Numbered from the stretch's first letter, positions 46,496 through 56,671 are shown. The stretch is 64,000 nucleotides of DNA from Enterococcus_D sp050529585 (GCF_050529585.1 NZ_CP172882.1:2108001-2172000); one strand, 5' to 3'. Notes: a model not told the origin generated them from the sequence alone. Numbers and translations are program-made.

Positions 46496-47056
46496 CTACG
46501 CATTATCATCATCTGATTCATTGAATAGTTCCGATAGTTTTGCAAGACGAGGATCAACTTGTTGAGCTTGCGTTTCTTTTTGTTTTGCAAAGTCTTCTTC
46601 CGAAAGAACAGCCCAATCATTGCCTGAAGGCATTTCTGTGCTTTCTTTTTCCTTCTCAGTCAAGACTCGCAAAGGAATCGCAAGTAATAAATTATCCGCT
46701 ACAGATTCGTCAAGACTGATCGTTTGTCCCTCGATCAATAACACTTCTTCTTCGACGATCGTTTCATCGCGGCGCTGAAATTGCTCTGGTGTCATGAAAC
46801 ATTCATCGACAGTGAAATCAAAAGCTAAAGCGACTGGTTCTAGTGAACGGGTAGACGGTAAGGTCATCGTCGTTTCAACTTGATAATGCAATAAGTATTC
46901 ATGCTTGCCAGCACTAATAAACCCTTTTACTTTGACTGGCGACAAATCAATGATTTGCTCATCACGTTTGATCAGTTGATTTTTTAAGTCCAATGTTTCA
47001 TCGAACAGTAGTGGCTCTTCTTGGTATTTTTTTAATTCCAATAAAGACCATTTCAT
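46496..47056 (-). CDS. yceD: YceD-family (DUF177) protein
   Basis: A 186-residue acidic protein of the YceD/DUF177 family, nearly always found upstream of rpmF and thought to act in 23S rRNA or ribosome maturation. Family features are the N-terminal MKWSLLELKKYQEEPLLFDE and the central VDECFMTPEQFQRRDE. The ATG at 47056 follows AGGGGTGAT; an ORF start three codons earlier is less likely. It has a consensus promoter and is co-transcribed with rpmF. Confidence 0.88.
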   Translation of the reverse strand: MKWSLLELKKYQEEPLLFDETLDLKNQLIKRDEQIIDLSPVKVKGFISAGKHEYLLHYQVETTMTLPSTRSLEPVALAFDFTVDECFMTPEQFQRRDETIVEEEVLLIEGQTISLDESVADNLLLAIPLRVLTEKEKESTEMPSGNDWAVLSEEDFAKQKETQAQQVDPRLAKLSELFNESDDDNA

Positions 47057-47083
47057 TCTTATCACCCCTAAGCAACAAAAGCA

Positions 47084-47112
47084 ATTATACAGGGCTTCTG
47101 AGGCTTTGTCAA
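47084..47112 (-). promoter_or_regulatory. Promoter of yceD-rpmF
   Basis: Minus strand: perfect TTGACA (47112-47107), 17-base spacer, perfect TATAAT (47089-47084), 28 bases before the ATG. Confidence 0.85.
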
Positions 47113-47185
47113 TGAAATTTTCTTGACACCTTTCTCAGAACTTTTGGTACCGTTTCAGCCTTTTGATACCTGAAATAATAACCAT

Positions 47186-47222
47186 AAAAAAGAACAGGCA
47201 GTTTATTTTACGCTGCCTGTTC
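47186..47222 (-). terminator. Terminator of pyk
   Basis: Minus strand: GAACAGGCAG / CTGCCTGTTC, 11-base loop, followed by TTTTTT; 22 bases past the pyk stop. Confidence 0.88.
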
Positions 47223-47243
47223 CAATTGCTCATTCAACTCAAC

Positions 47244-49028
47244 TTAGATGGCAGTTGTTTCGCCACGGTATACGATACCACGACGTGAATCGAGCGTAAT
47301 CAATTCGCCGTCTTTGATTGTTGTTGTTGCATCTTTCGCCCCAACGATCACAGGTAGATCTTTTGCGATCCCTACAACAGCCGCGTGAGAAGTTAAGCCG
47401 CCGTCTTCAACAATCAATGCAGCAGCTTTTTCGATAGCTGGCATATATTCTTTGTCAGTTGTTGGCACAACTAGAATCATGCCATCTTTCGCTTTTGCAA
47501 TTGCTTCTTCAGCAGAATGTGCGATCACAGCATTTGCGACAACTGATTTTTCACCGATTCCTTGTGCTTCTAATAATTTAGAACCAATCAATTGAATCTT
47601 CATCACATTTGTTGTACCGCGTTCACCAACAGGTACACCAGCAGTGATCAAAATCAAATCGCCTTCTTTAGCGAAACCTAAATCAACAGCTTGTTTAGAA
47701 GCCAATTCAAACATTTCGTCAGTTGTTGTTGGTTTTTGTGCAACTGTTGGGTAAACGCCCCAATTTAACATCAAACCGCGTTTTGTACGTTCGTCAAATG
47801 TTACTGCCAAGATATCTGCATCTGGACGGTATTTAGAGATCATTTTCGCTGTGTAACCAGACTCAGTTGCTGCAACGATTGTTTTAACACCTAAGTTTTT
47901 CGCCGCACGGGCAACGGATAAACCGATTGTTTCAGTTACATCTGTTTTATCAAATTGATTGATTTGGAATGTGCTGTTTTCAGATAATGATTTTTCAGCT
48001 TCGATATCGATACGTGCCATTGTAGCAACTGATTCAACTGGGTAATCCCCATTTGCTGATTCACCTGATAACATCGTTGCGTCTGTACCATCAAAGACAG
48101 CATTGGCAACGTCTGATGCTTCCGCACGTGTTGGACGTGGGTTTTGTTGCATTGATTCTAGCATTTGTGTAGCAGTGATAACTGATTTTCCAGCCGCATT
48201 ACATTTTTTGATGATGCTCTTTTGAACCATTGGTACTTCTTCTGCTGGAATCTCAACACCCATATCACCACGAGCAACCATGATACCATCAGAAACTTTG
48301 ATGATTTCATCGATATTGTCGATACCTTCTTGAGATTCGATTTTAGAGAAAATTTGGACATGGGTCATGTCTTTTTCTTCTAAGATTTCACGAATTTCAA
48401 GTACATCTTGTGCTTTACGTACGAATGAAGCGGCAATAAAGTCGATATCATTATCAAGACCGAAACGGATATCATCCGCATCTTTTTCAGTAATACCTGG
48501 CAAGCTGATTGATACGCCTGGTGCATTCACACCTTTACGAGATCCCAACATACCTGCATTTTTCACAGTCACAACTAATTCACGGTTTGCTTCGTCTTTT
48601 TCTGTGATTTCCATGTCGATCAAACCATCATCAAATAAGATATGTCCGCCAACGTGTACGTCTTCAAATAAACCAGGATATGTTACAGCAATTTTTTCTT
48701 TTGAGCCTTTGTGTTCTGGATCCATTGAGATGCGTGTTTCATCACCAACGTTGAATTGGATGTATCCAGCACGGCCAAAGTCAGCTTCAGTCGTATCTTG
48801 TACAGTAGTCCGAATTTCAGCACCCTTTGTATCTAAAAGAATACCTACATCTTGACCAACTTTTTTGACGGCTTCACGAACCATTGTCATCCGTGCCAAT
48901 TGTTCTTCATGGTCCCCATGAGAGAAGTTGAAACGGAAAACATTCGCACCGGCTTCAATCAGTTGAGAAATAATCTCCACACTATTACTTGCTGGTCCTA
49001 ATGTACTAACGATTTTTGTTTTTTTCAT
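47244..49028 (-). CDS. pyk: Pyruvate kinase
   Basis: A 594-residue enzyme for the last ATP-forming step of glycolysis. N-terminus MKKTKIVSTLGPASNSVEII, catalytic Lys in FSKIESQEGIDN, and MVARGDMGVEIPAEEVP. After the normal C-terminal domain it has the extra roughly 110-residue PEP-utilizing (phosphohistidine-like) domain of Gram-positive enzymes, with GGLTSHAAVVGIAKDLPVIVG. It lies downstream of pfkA in the conserved dnaE-pfkA-pyk cluster; GGAGCG precedes the ATG. Confidence 0.97.
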   Translation of the reverse strand: MKKTKIVSTLGPASNSVEIISQLIEAGANVFRFNFSHGDHEEQLARMTMVREAVKKVGQDVGILLDTKGAEIRTTVQDTTEADFGRAGYIQFNVGDETRISMDPEHKGSKEKIAVTYPGLFEDVHVGGHILFDDGLIDMEITEKDEANRELVVTVKNAGMLGSRKGVNAPGVSISLPGITEKDADDIRFGLDNDIDFIAASFVRKAQDVLEIREILEEKDMTHVQIFSKIESQEGIDNIDEIIKVSDGIMVARGDMGVEIPAEEVPMVQKSIIKKCNAAGKSVITATQMLESMQQNPRPTRAEASDVANAVFDGTDATMLSGESANGDYPVESVATMARIDIEAEKSLSENSTFQINQFDKTDVTETIGLSVARAAKNLGVKTIVAATESGYTAKMISKYRPDADILAVTFDERTKRGLMLNWGVYPTVAQKPTTTDEMFELASKQAVDLGFAKEGDLILITAGVPVGERGTTNVMKIQLIGSKLLEAQGIGEKSVVANAVIAHSAEEAIAKAKDGMILVVPTTDKEYMPAIEKAAALIVEDGGLTSHAAVVGIAKDLPVIVGAKDATTTIKDGELITLDSRRGIVYRGETTAI

Positions 49029-49105
49029 TACTAAACGCTCCTATTCATTTATTTAAAATAGCTAAAAAAGCTCTTTTTAAAAGTTCTGTGCGTTGCTGCG
49101 TATGC

Positions 49106-50068
49106 TTAAAATGAAATTTCTTTATTTAACTCATATAAAGAAAGGTCTGGTTTATGACGGTTATTTTCTAAGGTGTCGATGATATCTGAAGCAATCATTT
49201 TGTTGTCTTCGATACCAATACACAATCCGCCTTTACCTTCTTGTAATAATTCAACAGCATACGCCCCGAATTTACTTGCCAAAACACGGTCGCGGGCACT
49301 TGGTGAACCACCGCGGACAACGTGACCAAGAATAGATACTCTGGTATGGAAGTCGCCATATTGTGATAGTTTATCCGCAAATTCGTTTCCGCCCATCACA
49401 CCTTCAGCAAGGACGATCAAGCAATGTTTTTTCCCGCGGTCGCGACCTTCGCGAATACGATCAGCCACTACTTGCATATCAAAATCATGTTCAGGGATGA
49501 TTATTTCATCCGCACCACCAGCAACACCAGACCAAAGTGCAATATCTCCAGCACCGCGGCCCATGACTTCAATCACAAATGTCCGTACATGAGAAGTCGC
49601 AGTATCACGAATCCGGTCAATTGATTCTAATACCGTATTGATTGCAGTATCGAATCCGATTGTAAAGTCCGTACCTGGAATATCGTTATCGATCGTTCCT
49701 GGAATACCGATAGCTGGGAAACCATGTCGTGTCAAAGCCATCGCACCATGATATGACCCATCGCCACCAATAACTACTAGACCTTCGATACCAAATTTTT
49801 TCAATTGTTCAATACCTTTTAATTGGCCTTCTTGTGTCGCAAATTCAGGATATCTTGCTGAATACAAGAATGTACCGCCTCGTTGGATTTTGTCGCCAAC
49901 ATCAGCAACATCCAAACGACGAATATCACCAGCAACTAAACCAGCATATCCATAATTGATACCATATACTTCAAGTCCGTCAAAAATCGCCTTTCTGACA
50001 ACTGCGCGGACCGCTGCGTTCATGCCTGGTGCATCGCCGCCACTGGTTAGGATTCCAATGCGTTTCAT
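49106..50068 (-). CDS. pfkA: 6-phosphofructokinase
   Basis: A 320-residue ATP-dependent enzyme that makes fructose 1,6-bisphosphate. Motifs are GILTSGGDAPGMNAAVRAVVR, GGDGSYHGA, PGTIDNDIPGTDFTIGFDTA (with the catalytic Asp) and ILGHVVRGGSPSARDR. Length matches bacterial PfkA. It is the first gene of a pfkA-pyk unit with its own upstream region, which contains a dyad at 50159-50174. Confidence 0.97.
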   Translation of the reverse strand: MKRIGILTSGGDAPGMNAAVRAVVRKAIFDGLEVYGINYGYAGLVAGDIRRLDVADVGDKIQRGGTFLYSARYPEFATQEGQLKGIEQLKKFGIEGLVVIGGDGSYHGAMALTRHGFPAIGIPGTIDNDIPGTDFTIGFDTAINTVLESIDRIRDTATSHVRTFVIEVMGRGAGDIALWSGVAGGADEIIIPEHDFDMQVVADRIREGRDRGKKHCLIVLAEGVMGGNEFADKLSQYGDFHTRVSILGHVVRGGSPSARDRVLASKFGAYAVELLQEGKGGLCIGIEDNKMIASDIIDTLENNRHKPDLSLYELNKEISF

Positions 50069-50144
50069 TATTCTTTCACCTCATCAAAAGATTTTGTTAG
50101 GGAAGTCCCTGTTTGATACTTTTCAAGTAATAACCACGAGTAAT

Positions 50145-50174
50145 ATTCTACCATCATTCAAGACAAATGTCTTG
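50145..50174 (-). promoter_or_regulatory. Dyad and -10 box upstream of pfkA-pyk
   Basis: CAAGACA-AA-TGTCTTG (50159-50174) is an inverted repeat placed just upstream of a TAGAAT -10 box (minus strand, 50150-50145). The -35 would fall inside the dyad and is non-consensus, suggesting a regulator-dependent or repressible promoter. Confidence 0.45.
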
Positions 50175-50228
50175 GGATACTAGGAAAAAGTTGAAAAAAG
50201 TGTAAGTTTGATTGCCATTTTCCGAAAA

Positions 50229-53200
50229 TTACTTGAAAACAACATTTCCTTTTCCTAATAATTCTTCAAGCTGTTCCACAAAATGCTGATCGTGACTGAC
50301 CCAATTCGTTTCCTTCAACAATACTTTCTTTCCACTTTGTGCATAAAACATTACAACTGGATTCGTTCCCTTGTGTTGTTTCATCACATGTGCCAATTCT
50401 TGCATTTTAGATGCTTGTGCTTCAGCAGAAATTTTCAAATAACAGGTTAGCTGTCCCATCTTATTTTGCTCATTTTCTGCTAAATCTATTTTATCAGCAA
50501 TTAGCTGAATTTCACCATTGTAACGACTTACCTCAACTTTCCCTTCAATGTATAAAACCGCGTTTTCTTCAATCAATGAACGGACTTGTCGATAAATAAG
50601 GGGGAAAATCGTGACTGATAATTCTCGACTCGCATCTGTTCCTTCCACAAAGGCCATCTGTTCACCTTTTTTCGTTCTGATTTCTCTTATTTTTCGCACA
50701 TACAGTAAGATCCTGACCTGCTCATTGGGCACCAAATTTGCAATATCTGTGACCTGCTTAAATTGTTTTAATTTGTGAAATTGTTCTACTGGATGTCCGG
50801 ATAAATACACACCCAGGTATTCCTCTTCTAGTGCTAACTTCTCTTCTATTGAATAATCAGAAATCGCCGCTTCTTTTAAAGCCATCGTTTCCAACAAATC
50901 AAGGCTGCCACCGCTATAAGCAATATTTTGGATTTTGCCTTCTAATTGAATCAATGTCTGCTTCCGATTCTTAGTCAACTCATCAAATACACCAATGCTG
51001 ACCAACGGCACCAAATAGTCGAGCTTGAGCCATTTGCTGTTGCGTTGATTGAGGCGTAATAAAAACTGATCCATCGAGCTATATGGTCCCTGTGACTTAC
51101 GTTCATCGATAATGTCTTGGATCATATCCCTTCTGATCCCTTTGATACTACTAAATCCAAAGCGAATCGTGCCATTTTTTTGTAATTGGAAACTGTAGTT
51201 GCTGGTATTGATCGTTGGTGGAAGGACCGAGACGCCATATTTGGCTGCCTCGTTCAAGTATTCTTTCATTTTGCTCGCATTGTTGCGTACAGAATGAAGA
51301 ATCGCCGCAAAAAATGGTGCTGGGTAGTGTACCTTTAAATACGCCATCTGAAACCCAATCACTGAATACGCAAAGGCATGAGAGCGGTTGAAACCATAAT
51401 CCGCAAAGCGTTCGATATAATCATACACAAGCGTCGCCTTATCGGCATCGTAATGATTCTCGATAGCACCTGTAACAAAATGACGTCGTTCTTCATCAAG
51501 AATATCTTTTTTCTTCTTACTGATAGCCCGCCGCAAAATATCCGCTTGCCCCAAGGTAAAACCCGCCATTTTTGACGCCACTTGCATGATTTGTTCTTGA
51601 TAGACAATGATGCCATAGGTATTTTTCAAGATGGGCTTCAGGCTGTCATCTGGGTAAACAACTGGCTCTTGTCCCTTTTTACGCTTGATAAACATATCAA
51701 TATTTTGCATAGGCCCAGGGCGATACAAGGCATTGACTGCTGCAATATCTTCGATGCTTTCTGGTCCTAATTTGCGTAATACATTCCGAATACCCGCTGA
51801 CTCAAACTGAAAAATACCAGCTGTATCACCTTTTTGAAAAAGCACCAGCGTTGCTGGATCATCTAAGGGGATTTCTTTTTGCGTAAGCTCTTTGTTTGTC
51901 ATGCGTTTGATTCCTTGCAAGGTATTGTCAATGATCGATAGATTACGCAACCCCAGAAAGTCCATCTTCAGTAAACCTACCGTTTCTACGTCATTCATGG
52001 TAAACTGCGTCAGCCAAATATCATCACTTCCTGTTTGCAAAGGAACTAAATCTAATAAGTTTTTGTCACTGATCACCACCCCGGCAGCATGAGTAGACAC
52101 ATGCCGCGGCAATCCTTCTAATGTTTTCGCCACTTGAAACAAAAGCTGGTTTCTTTCATTGAATGCCACCAATTCACGCAATTGATTCGATTGTTCATAG
52201 GCCAACGCCAAGGTCATTTTCAAAGCATTTGGGATGGCTTTCGACCAGCGATTGGCTTCACTTTGCGAGAGGCCGAATACGCGGGAAACATCGCGCAAAA
52301 CCATTTTTGCTGCCATCGTACCAAATGTGGCAATTTGGGCCATATACTCTTGACCATATTTTTGTCGCACATACTGCAAAATTTCGTCTCTGCGATTGTC
52401 AGGAATATCCAAGTCTATATCAGGCATCGTATAGCGCTCTGGGTTCAAAAACCGTTCAAAAAGCAAATCATATTTGATAGGATCAACATCTGTGATCGAC
52501 AATACATAGGCAGTCAAAGCCCCTGCGGCCGAACCACGACCAGCACCAGTAACGATTTTTTGCCGATGGGCAAAATCCATGACATCCCAGACAATCAAAA
52601 AGTAATCATCAAACCCCATTTTATGGATGACCGACAGCTCGTAATCCAAGCGTTCTTGATATTCCTTGGTCACATGCGCCACTCTTTGCGGCAAGCGCTC
52701 AAAACATAGTTGACGCAAAAATGTTGCGGCATCTTGTGTTTCTGGTAACGGAAAATGAGGCAGCAAGCGTTGATGCAATGGGAGTTCAACACGACACTCT
52801 TGTGCGATGCGCTGATTATTCCTCATTGCCTGGGAATCAGAAGCAAATCGTGTACGGACTTGCTCTGGCGCTTGTAAATGGTTGACGCCAGAGTCCAGTT
52901 CTTTGGCTTGACGAAAGTCTTCGATCTGTGTGCCAGATTTGATATGCCCCATCACATCCACGGCAAATGCTTCTTCTTGAAACAACGCCGTGACCTCCTG
53001 ATAGCTGCAAGCTTCAATACCTATTGATCTAAAGGGTTCAAAAGCCGATTCCAAGGACGCTTGTTCACTTTCCACACCGTAAAACAGGCTGTTTGCATCA
53101 AACAAATCTTTCAAATCTTCCAACTCAGTATAGGTTTTTCTATCATCGTTTGTTTGATTTGAAAGAAACCCGGAACCATTAGGCAGCACACCAAAAAGAT

Positions 53201-53543
53201 CATGCAGCGAAGACTCATTGGCTATGACCAGTTCATCAGTCGTCATTTTTTTACTGGAAAGGCGCATCAACCTTTGATAGCCCTGCAAGTTTTTGGCAAA
53301 TAAATAAAGTGGAAAGGTCATTGTTCCTTCCACGAAATGACAATCAAACAACACACCAAAGATTGGCTGCATCTGTTGTAATTGGCACTGCCGAAAGAAT
53401 TCAACTGCGCCATACATCACATTTCGATCCGTCAAACCAATTGTCTGGTAGCCCAATTCTTTGGCTTGTGCAATATATTGAGGAATTTTGATCGTACTTT
53501 GAAGCAATGAATATGAACTTAACGTAGTAAGCTGAGCATACAT
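50229..53543 (-). CDS. dnaE: DNA polymerase III alpha subunit DnaE
   Basis: A 1,104-residue DnaE-type polymerase. The N-terminal PHP domain (YAQLTTLSSYSLLQSTIKI, GYQTIGLTDRNVMYGAVEF) is followed by the C-family polymerase core with GAGRGSAAGALTAYVL, the acidic PDIDLDIPDNRR, and IYQEQIMQVASKMAGF. Helix-hairpin-helix motifs lie near 810-860 and an OB fold near 960-1050. In low-GC Gram-positives it works with PolC, extending RNA primers. AAGGAGG before the ATG. It lies next to pfkA-pyk. Confidence 0.97.
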   Translation of the reverse strand: MYAQLTTLSSYSLLQSTIKIPQYIAQAKELGYQTIGLTDRNVMYGAVEFFRQCQLQQMQPIFGVLFDCHFVEGTMTFPLYLFAKNLQGYQRLMRLSSKKMTTDELVIANESSLHDLFGVLPNGSGFLSNQTNDDRKTYTELEDLKDLFDANSLFYGVESEQASLESAFEPFRSIGIEACSYQEVTALFQEEAFAVDVMGHIKSGTQIEDFRQAKELDSGVNHLQAPEQVRTRFASDSQAMRNNQRIAQECRVELPLHQRLLPHFPLPETQDAATFLRQLCFERLPQRVAHVTKEYQERLDYELSVIHKMGFDDYFLIVWDVMDFAHRQKIVTGAGRGSAAGALTAYVLSITDVDPIKYDLLFERFLNPERYTMPDIDLDIPDNRRDEILQYVRQKYGQEYMAQIATFGTMAAKMVLRDVSRVFGLSQSEANRWSKAIPNALKMTLALAYEQSNQLRELVAFNERNQLLFQVAKTLEGLPRHVSTHAAGVVISDKNLLDLVPLQTGSDDIWLTQFTMNDVETVGLLKMDFLGLRNLSIIDNTLQGIKRMTNKELTQKEIPLDDPATLVLFQKGDTAGIFQFESAGIRNVLRKLGPESIEDIAAVNALYRPGPMQNIDMFIKRKKGQEPVVYPDDSLKPILKNTYGIIVYQEQIMQVASKMAGFTLGQADILRRAISKKKKDILDEERRHFVTGAIENHYDADKATLVYDYIERFADYGFNRSHAFAYSVIGFQMAYLKVHYPAPFFAAILHSVRNNASKMKEYLNEAAKYGVSVLPPTINTSNYSFQLQKNGTIRFGFSSIKGIRRDMIQDIIDERKSQGPYSSMDQFLLRLNQRNSKWLKLDYLVPLVSIGVFDELTKNRKQTLIQLEGKIQNIAYSGGSLDLLETMALKEAAISDYSIEEKLALEEEYLGVYLSGHPVEQFHKLKQFKQVTDIANLVPNEQVRILLYVRKIREIRTKKGEQMAFVEGTDASRELSVTIFPLIYRQVRSLIEENAVLYIEGKVEVSRYNGEIQLIADKIDLAENEQNKMGQLTCYLKISAEAQASKMQELAHVMKQHKGTNPVVMFYAQSGKKVLLKETNWVSHDQHFVEQLEELLGKGNVVFK

Positions 53544-53690
53544 TGAAATTCCTCCTTAAATGAAAGTTCTCTTACGAACGGATAGTAGATAAATTTGAAA
53601 AATAAAATGAAAAAGTGAAAATCTTTACAATAATTTTTTTTGTGATAAACTTAAGGCGAAAAGCAAGCTATGCGGAAAAGAGGTGTCGTC

Positions 53691-53873
53691 ATGCGTTACT
53701 TAGTCACTTTATTTTGGACTTTCGTATTGGGCCAGGTTGTTGGTTATCTAGGCAGCTCATTAGCCGGAGCCACTTACGATTTTCAATTAACTACAATCAT
53801 CTCTTTGATCACTGGTGTGGTGATTATACTAATAGGAACAATCGCACCTGCGCCTGAAAAGACAAGTCATTAA
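53691..53873 (+). CDS. DUF2929 (YjzD-like) small membrane protein
   Basis: A 60-residue protein with two membrane helices (LVTLFWTFVLGQVVGYLGSS and IISLITGVVIILIGTIAP), matching the DUF2929/YjzD family of Firmicutes, of unknown function. The ATG at 53691 has AGAGGTG eight bases before; a longer ORF start at 53670 lacks one. It is divergent from dnaE and ends at a two-way terminator. Confidence 0.72.
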   Translation: MRYLVTLFWTFVLGQVVGYLGSSLAGATYDFQLTTIISLITGVVIILIGTIAPAPEKTSH

Positions 53874-53876
53874 CAC

Positions 53877-53913
53877 AAAAAAACCAGTTACTACCATTGT
53901 AACTGGTTTTTTT
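53877..53913. terminator. Bidirectional terminator between DUF2929 gene and MFS gene
   Basis: AAAACCAGTTAC / GTAACTGGTTTT, 7-base loop, flanked by A and T tracts on both sides (53877-53891 with 53899-53913). Confidence 0.88.
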
Positions 53914-53923
53914 TTCTTTTCAA

Positions 53924-55129
53924 CTATTGACTGATATCTGTTTTGCGGAAACTCTTGCGGAAATTAAAACTTGAAATGATGATATTGATCAACACAAAAC
54001 CGCTGGTTACCCAAAAGACTGCAGGATAACCAAAACCGGCAGCGACCGTTGATCCAACCATTGGGCCCAAAACTTGCCCAAAGTTCGAAAACATTTGGTT
54101 GTAGCTGTACACACGGCTCACACCTTCCACCGGGGTGATTTTGCTGATCAATGTATTAATAGAAGGCATCAATGCGCCTGTTGAAAAACCTAACATAAAA
54201 CGCAGCGCACCTAATTGAAAAGGCGTCGATACAAAGCCCATTGGGATGAAACATAAGAAAGATAAAACCAATCCGCCTAATAAGACTTTGTGGTTGCCAT
54301 AGCGATCACCGATTTTCCCCAAAAACGGAGAGGAAATGATAGCAGAAACACCGGCAATCGATACAATCAACCCGCTGACGAAGAGCACATTATTGGTATC
54401 TCCGCTTAAATCACGGATATATAAGGTCAAAATTGGACTAATACTTGTCACACCTAATTGCAAAATCAAAGAAGTAATGAACAAGCCAATCAACAATTGT
54501 AAATTTTTGATTTGACTAAATATTTCTTTGATTGAGAGCATTTCCCCTTTTTCAACCGGTGTAAAGTCTTCTTGTACTAAGAATATCGTCAACAATAACG
54601 TGATCAACAATACGATCCCTGTGATGATAAAGACATTTTTCATGCCAAACCACTCAGCTAAAGCACCACCCATTGATGGTCCAATCAAATTACCTGCAAT
54701 CGCACCTGTTGCCAAAGTACCTAGCGCCCATCCACTCTTTTCCCGTGGTGCTTGTGAAGCAATCAATGCTGTGGCATTGGGAATGTAGCCAGACAAAATA
54801 CCTGTAAAGAAACGCATGATCAACAACCAATAGACATTCGGAACAAAAGCCAGAGAACCCATTGTGACAGTCATACCAGCAGCTGCTCGTATCATCATCA
54901 ATCGACGACCTTTTTGGTCAGCTAAATTTCCCCAAATGGGTGCCACAATAGCTGCTGCAAACGCCGTAACAGAAATAGCCAGACCAGAAAACAACTCAAT
55001 TTGGCTTGTAGGCGCACCTAATTCTTCTATATATAAGGGAATAAATGGCATGACCAGACTGAAACTAGCACCTGTAAAAAAACAACCTACCCAAGAAATC
55101 AGGAGGTTCCGTTTCCAATCGATTTTCAT
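53924..55129 (-). CDS. MFS multidrug efflux transporter (PmrA-like)
   Basis: A 401-residue, 12-helix major facilitator. Motif A (GNLADQKGRRLMMIRA) is between helices 2 and 3, and the antiporter motif C region is GAIAGNLIGPSMGG in helix 5. From memory it aligns with pneumococcal PmrA along its length (LLISWVGCFFTGASFSLVMP, FVPNVYWLLIMRF), a fluoroquinolone/dye exporter. Substrates are inferred. Start at ATG 55129, with AGAAGG upstream; the ORF extends six codons further without a binding site. Confidence 0.85.
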   Translation of the reverse strand: MKIDWKRNLLISWVGCFFTGASFSLVMPFIPLYIEELGAPTSQIELFSGLAISVTAFAAAIVAPIWGNLADQKGRRLMMIRAAAGMTVTMGSLAFVPNVYWLLIMRFFTGILSGYIPNATALIASQAPREKSGWALGTLATGAIAGNLIGPSMGGALAEWFGMKNVFIITGIVLLITLLLTIFLVQEDFTPVEKGEMLSIKEIFSQIKNLQLLIGLFITSLILQLGVTSISPILTLYIRDLSGDTNNVLFVSGLIVSIAGVSAIISSPFLGKIGDRYGNHKVLLGGLVLSFLCFIPMGFVSTPFQLGALRFMLGFSTGALMPSINTLISKITPVEGVSRVYSYNQMFSNFGQVLGPMVGSTVAAGFGYPAVFWVTSGFVLINIIISSFNFRKSFRKTDISQ

Positions 55130-55180
55130 GTATAAACCTTCTTTCACACATACTATACCGTATTGTGCTTAAAAATCAAA

Positions 55181-55218
55181 TAAAAAAAACCTTTCTGCAT
55201 GAAAATTACAGAAAGATT
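55181..55218 (-). terminator. Terminator of the NCS2 permease gene
   Basis: Minus strand: CTTTCTG / CAGAAAG with an 11-base loop and further A-T pairs outside, followed by a run of T; 14 bases past the stop. Confidence 0.75.
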
Positions 55219-55231
55219 TTTCTCATTAAAT

Positions 55232-56671
55232 TCAACTAATCAACGCTAAAATGACAAAGTTCATGATAAACAAGACGTTTACTACCCAAATAATCGGTGA
55301 CACTTCGTTGAATTTCCCTTTAACGACTTTAACCAATGCATAAAAAATGAATCCAGCAGCTATACCGTAAGAAATGCTGTAACATAGGCCCATAAAAATG
55401 GAAGCAAAGAATGCCGGTACTGCTTCTTCTAAATCTGTCCAGTTGATATCAGCAAATGAGGCCAACATCATCACCCCAACCAAAATCAAAGCAGGCGCTG
55501 TAGCTTGCGCTGGTACGACTGAAATCAAAGGTGAAAAGAAACTACTGATTGCAAACAATACAGCCACAACGACAGAAGTTAGTCCTGTCCGTCCGCCAGC
55601 CCCAATACCTGCTGCTGATTCAACATAAGTAGTTGTATTTGAAGTTCCAACAATTGCCCCAACGGATGTTGCAATGGCATCTGCAAAAAGCGCCTTATCC
55701 ATCTTCGTATTGAACCCTTTGCTGTCTTCCAACGCTTCTTCATCTTTCTTAGAAAAAATACCAGTCCGGCGTCCAGTACCAATAAATGTACCAATTGTAT
55801 CAAACGTATCAGATAAACTAAACGCAATGATCGTCATGATCACCTGAGGAATTTTAGCAGAATCACTAAATAATGAACCCATACCTTCTGATCCAAATGC
55901 TGCCCCAAATGTAGTCCCTAATTCATTGATTGAGCTTGATAAAGAATTGCCTTGAAAGTCAATAGCACTTAAATCAACCACGCCCATCAAAATCCCGATG
56001 ATGGTGGTACTTAAAATACCAATGATGATCGCACCACGGACATTTTTAACGACCAGTAATGTGGTTACGACTAAACCAATCAATGCCAAAATAATCGGCG
56101 CGTTATTAAAGTTGGCCAAGGCAGGAACAATCCCACCATTGAAATTAGCACTGATAATCGTGTCACCTTCAACAGTAGAACCAGTAACTGCAGCTGTATC
56201 ACCCGAGAAGCTCAATAGATTTGCGTTCTTGATCCCGACATAAGCCACAAAGATGCCGATCCCCCCGCCAATAGCATGCTGCAAACTTTCTGGAATGGCA
56301 TGAATGATCAGTTTTCTGATTTTAGTGATCGTGATCAAGATATTGATCAATCCACAAATAAAGACCATTGCTAATGCTTGTTGCCATGTATAACCCAAAC
56401 CAAAGACAACTGTAAAGGTGAAGAATGCATTCAATCCCATGCCTGGCGCTTGGGCGTAAGGTACATTCGCGAATAACCCCATCACCAAAGTACCGATAAC
56501 AGAAGCAATGATCGTTGCTAGAAACACTGCTTGGAAAGGCATGCCAGCAGCTGATAAAATGGATGGATTAACGAATAAAATATAACTCATTGCAAAAAAT
56601 GTGGTTACCCCAGCCATTACTTCAGTTGACACTGTTGTATGATTTTCCTTTAACTTGAAAAACTTTTCCAT
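55232..56671 (-). CDS. NCS2-family purine permease (PbuG/PbuO-like)
   Basis: A 479-residue membrane permease of the AzgA-like NCS2 subfamily, importing hypoxanthine, guanine or adenine. It begins MEKFFKLKENHTTVSTEVMAGVTTFFAMSYI, contains YAQAPGMGLNAFFT in helix 3 and SLSDTFDTIGTFIGTGRRTG in helix 8, both hallmarks. About 14 helices are visible. It is a single gene with its own promoter. I looked for an upstream purine riboswitch and found none. Confidence 0.9.
   Translation of the reverse strand: MEKFFKLKENHTTVSTEVMAGVTTFFAMSYILFVNPSILSAAGMPFQAVFLATIIASVIGTLVMGLFANVPYAQAPGMGLNAFFTFTVVFGLGYTWQQALAMVFICGLINILITITKIRKLIIHAIPESLQHAIGGGIGIFVAYVGIKNANLLSFSGDTAAVTGSTVEGDTIISANFNGGIVPALANFNNAPIILALIGLVVTTLLVVKNVRGAIIIGILSTTIIGILMGVVDLSAIDFQGNSLSSSINELGTTFGAAFGSEGMGSLFSDSAKIPQVIMTIIAFSLSDTFDTIGTFIGTGRRTGIFSKKDEEALEDSKGFNTKMDKALFADAIATSVGAIVGTSNTTTYVESAAGIGAGGRTGLTSVVVAVLFAISSFFSPLISVVPAQATAPALILVGVMMLASFADINWTDLEEAVPAFFASIFMGLCYSISYGIAAGFIFYALVKVVKGKFNEVSPIIWVVNVLFIMNFVILALIS

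Noticed and set aside
53691..53873. Small two-helix protein next to dnaE as a toxin of a type I system
   Set aside because: The sequence and position match the DUF2929/YjzD family, and no antisense RNA promoter or direct repeats are evident.
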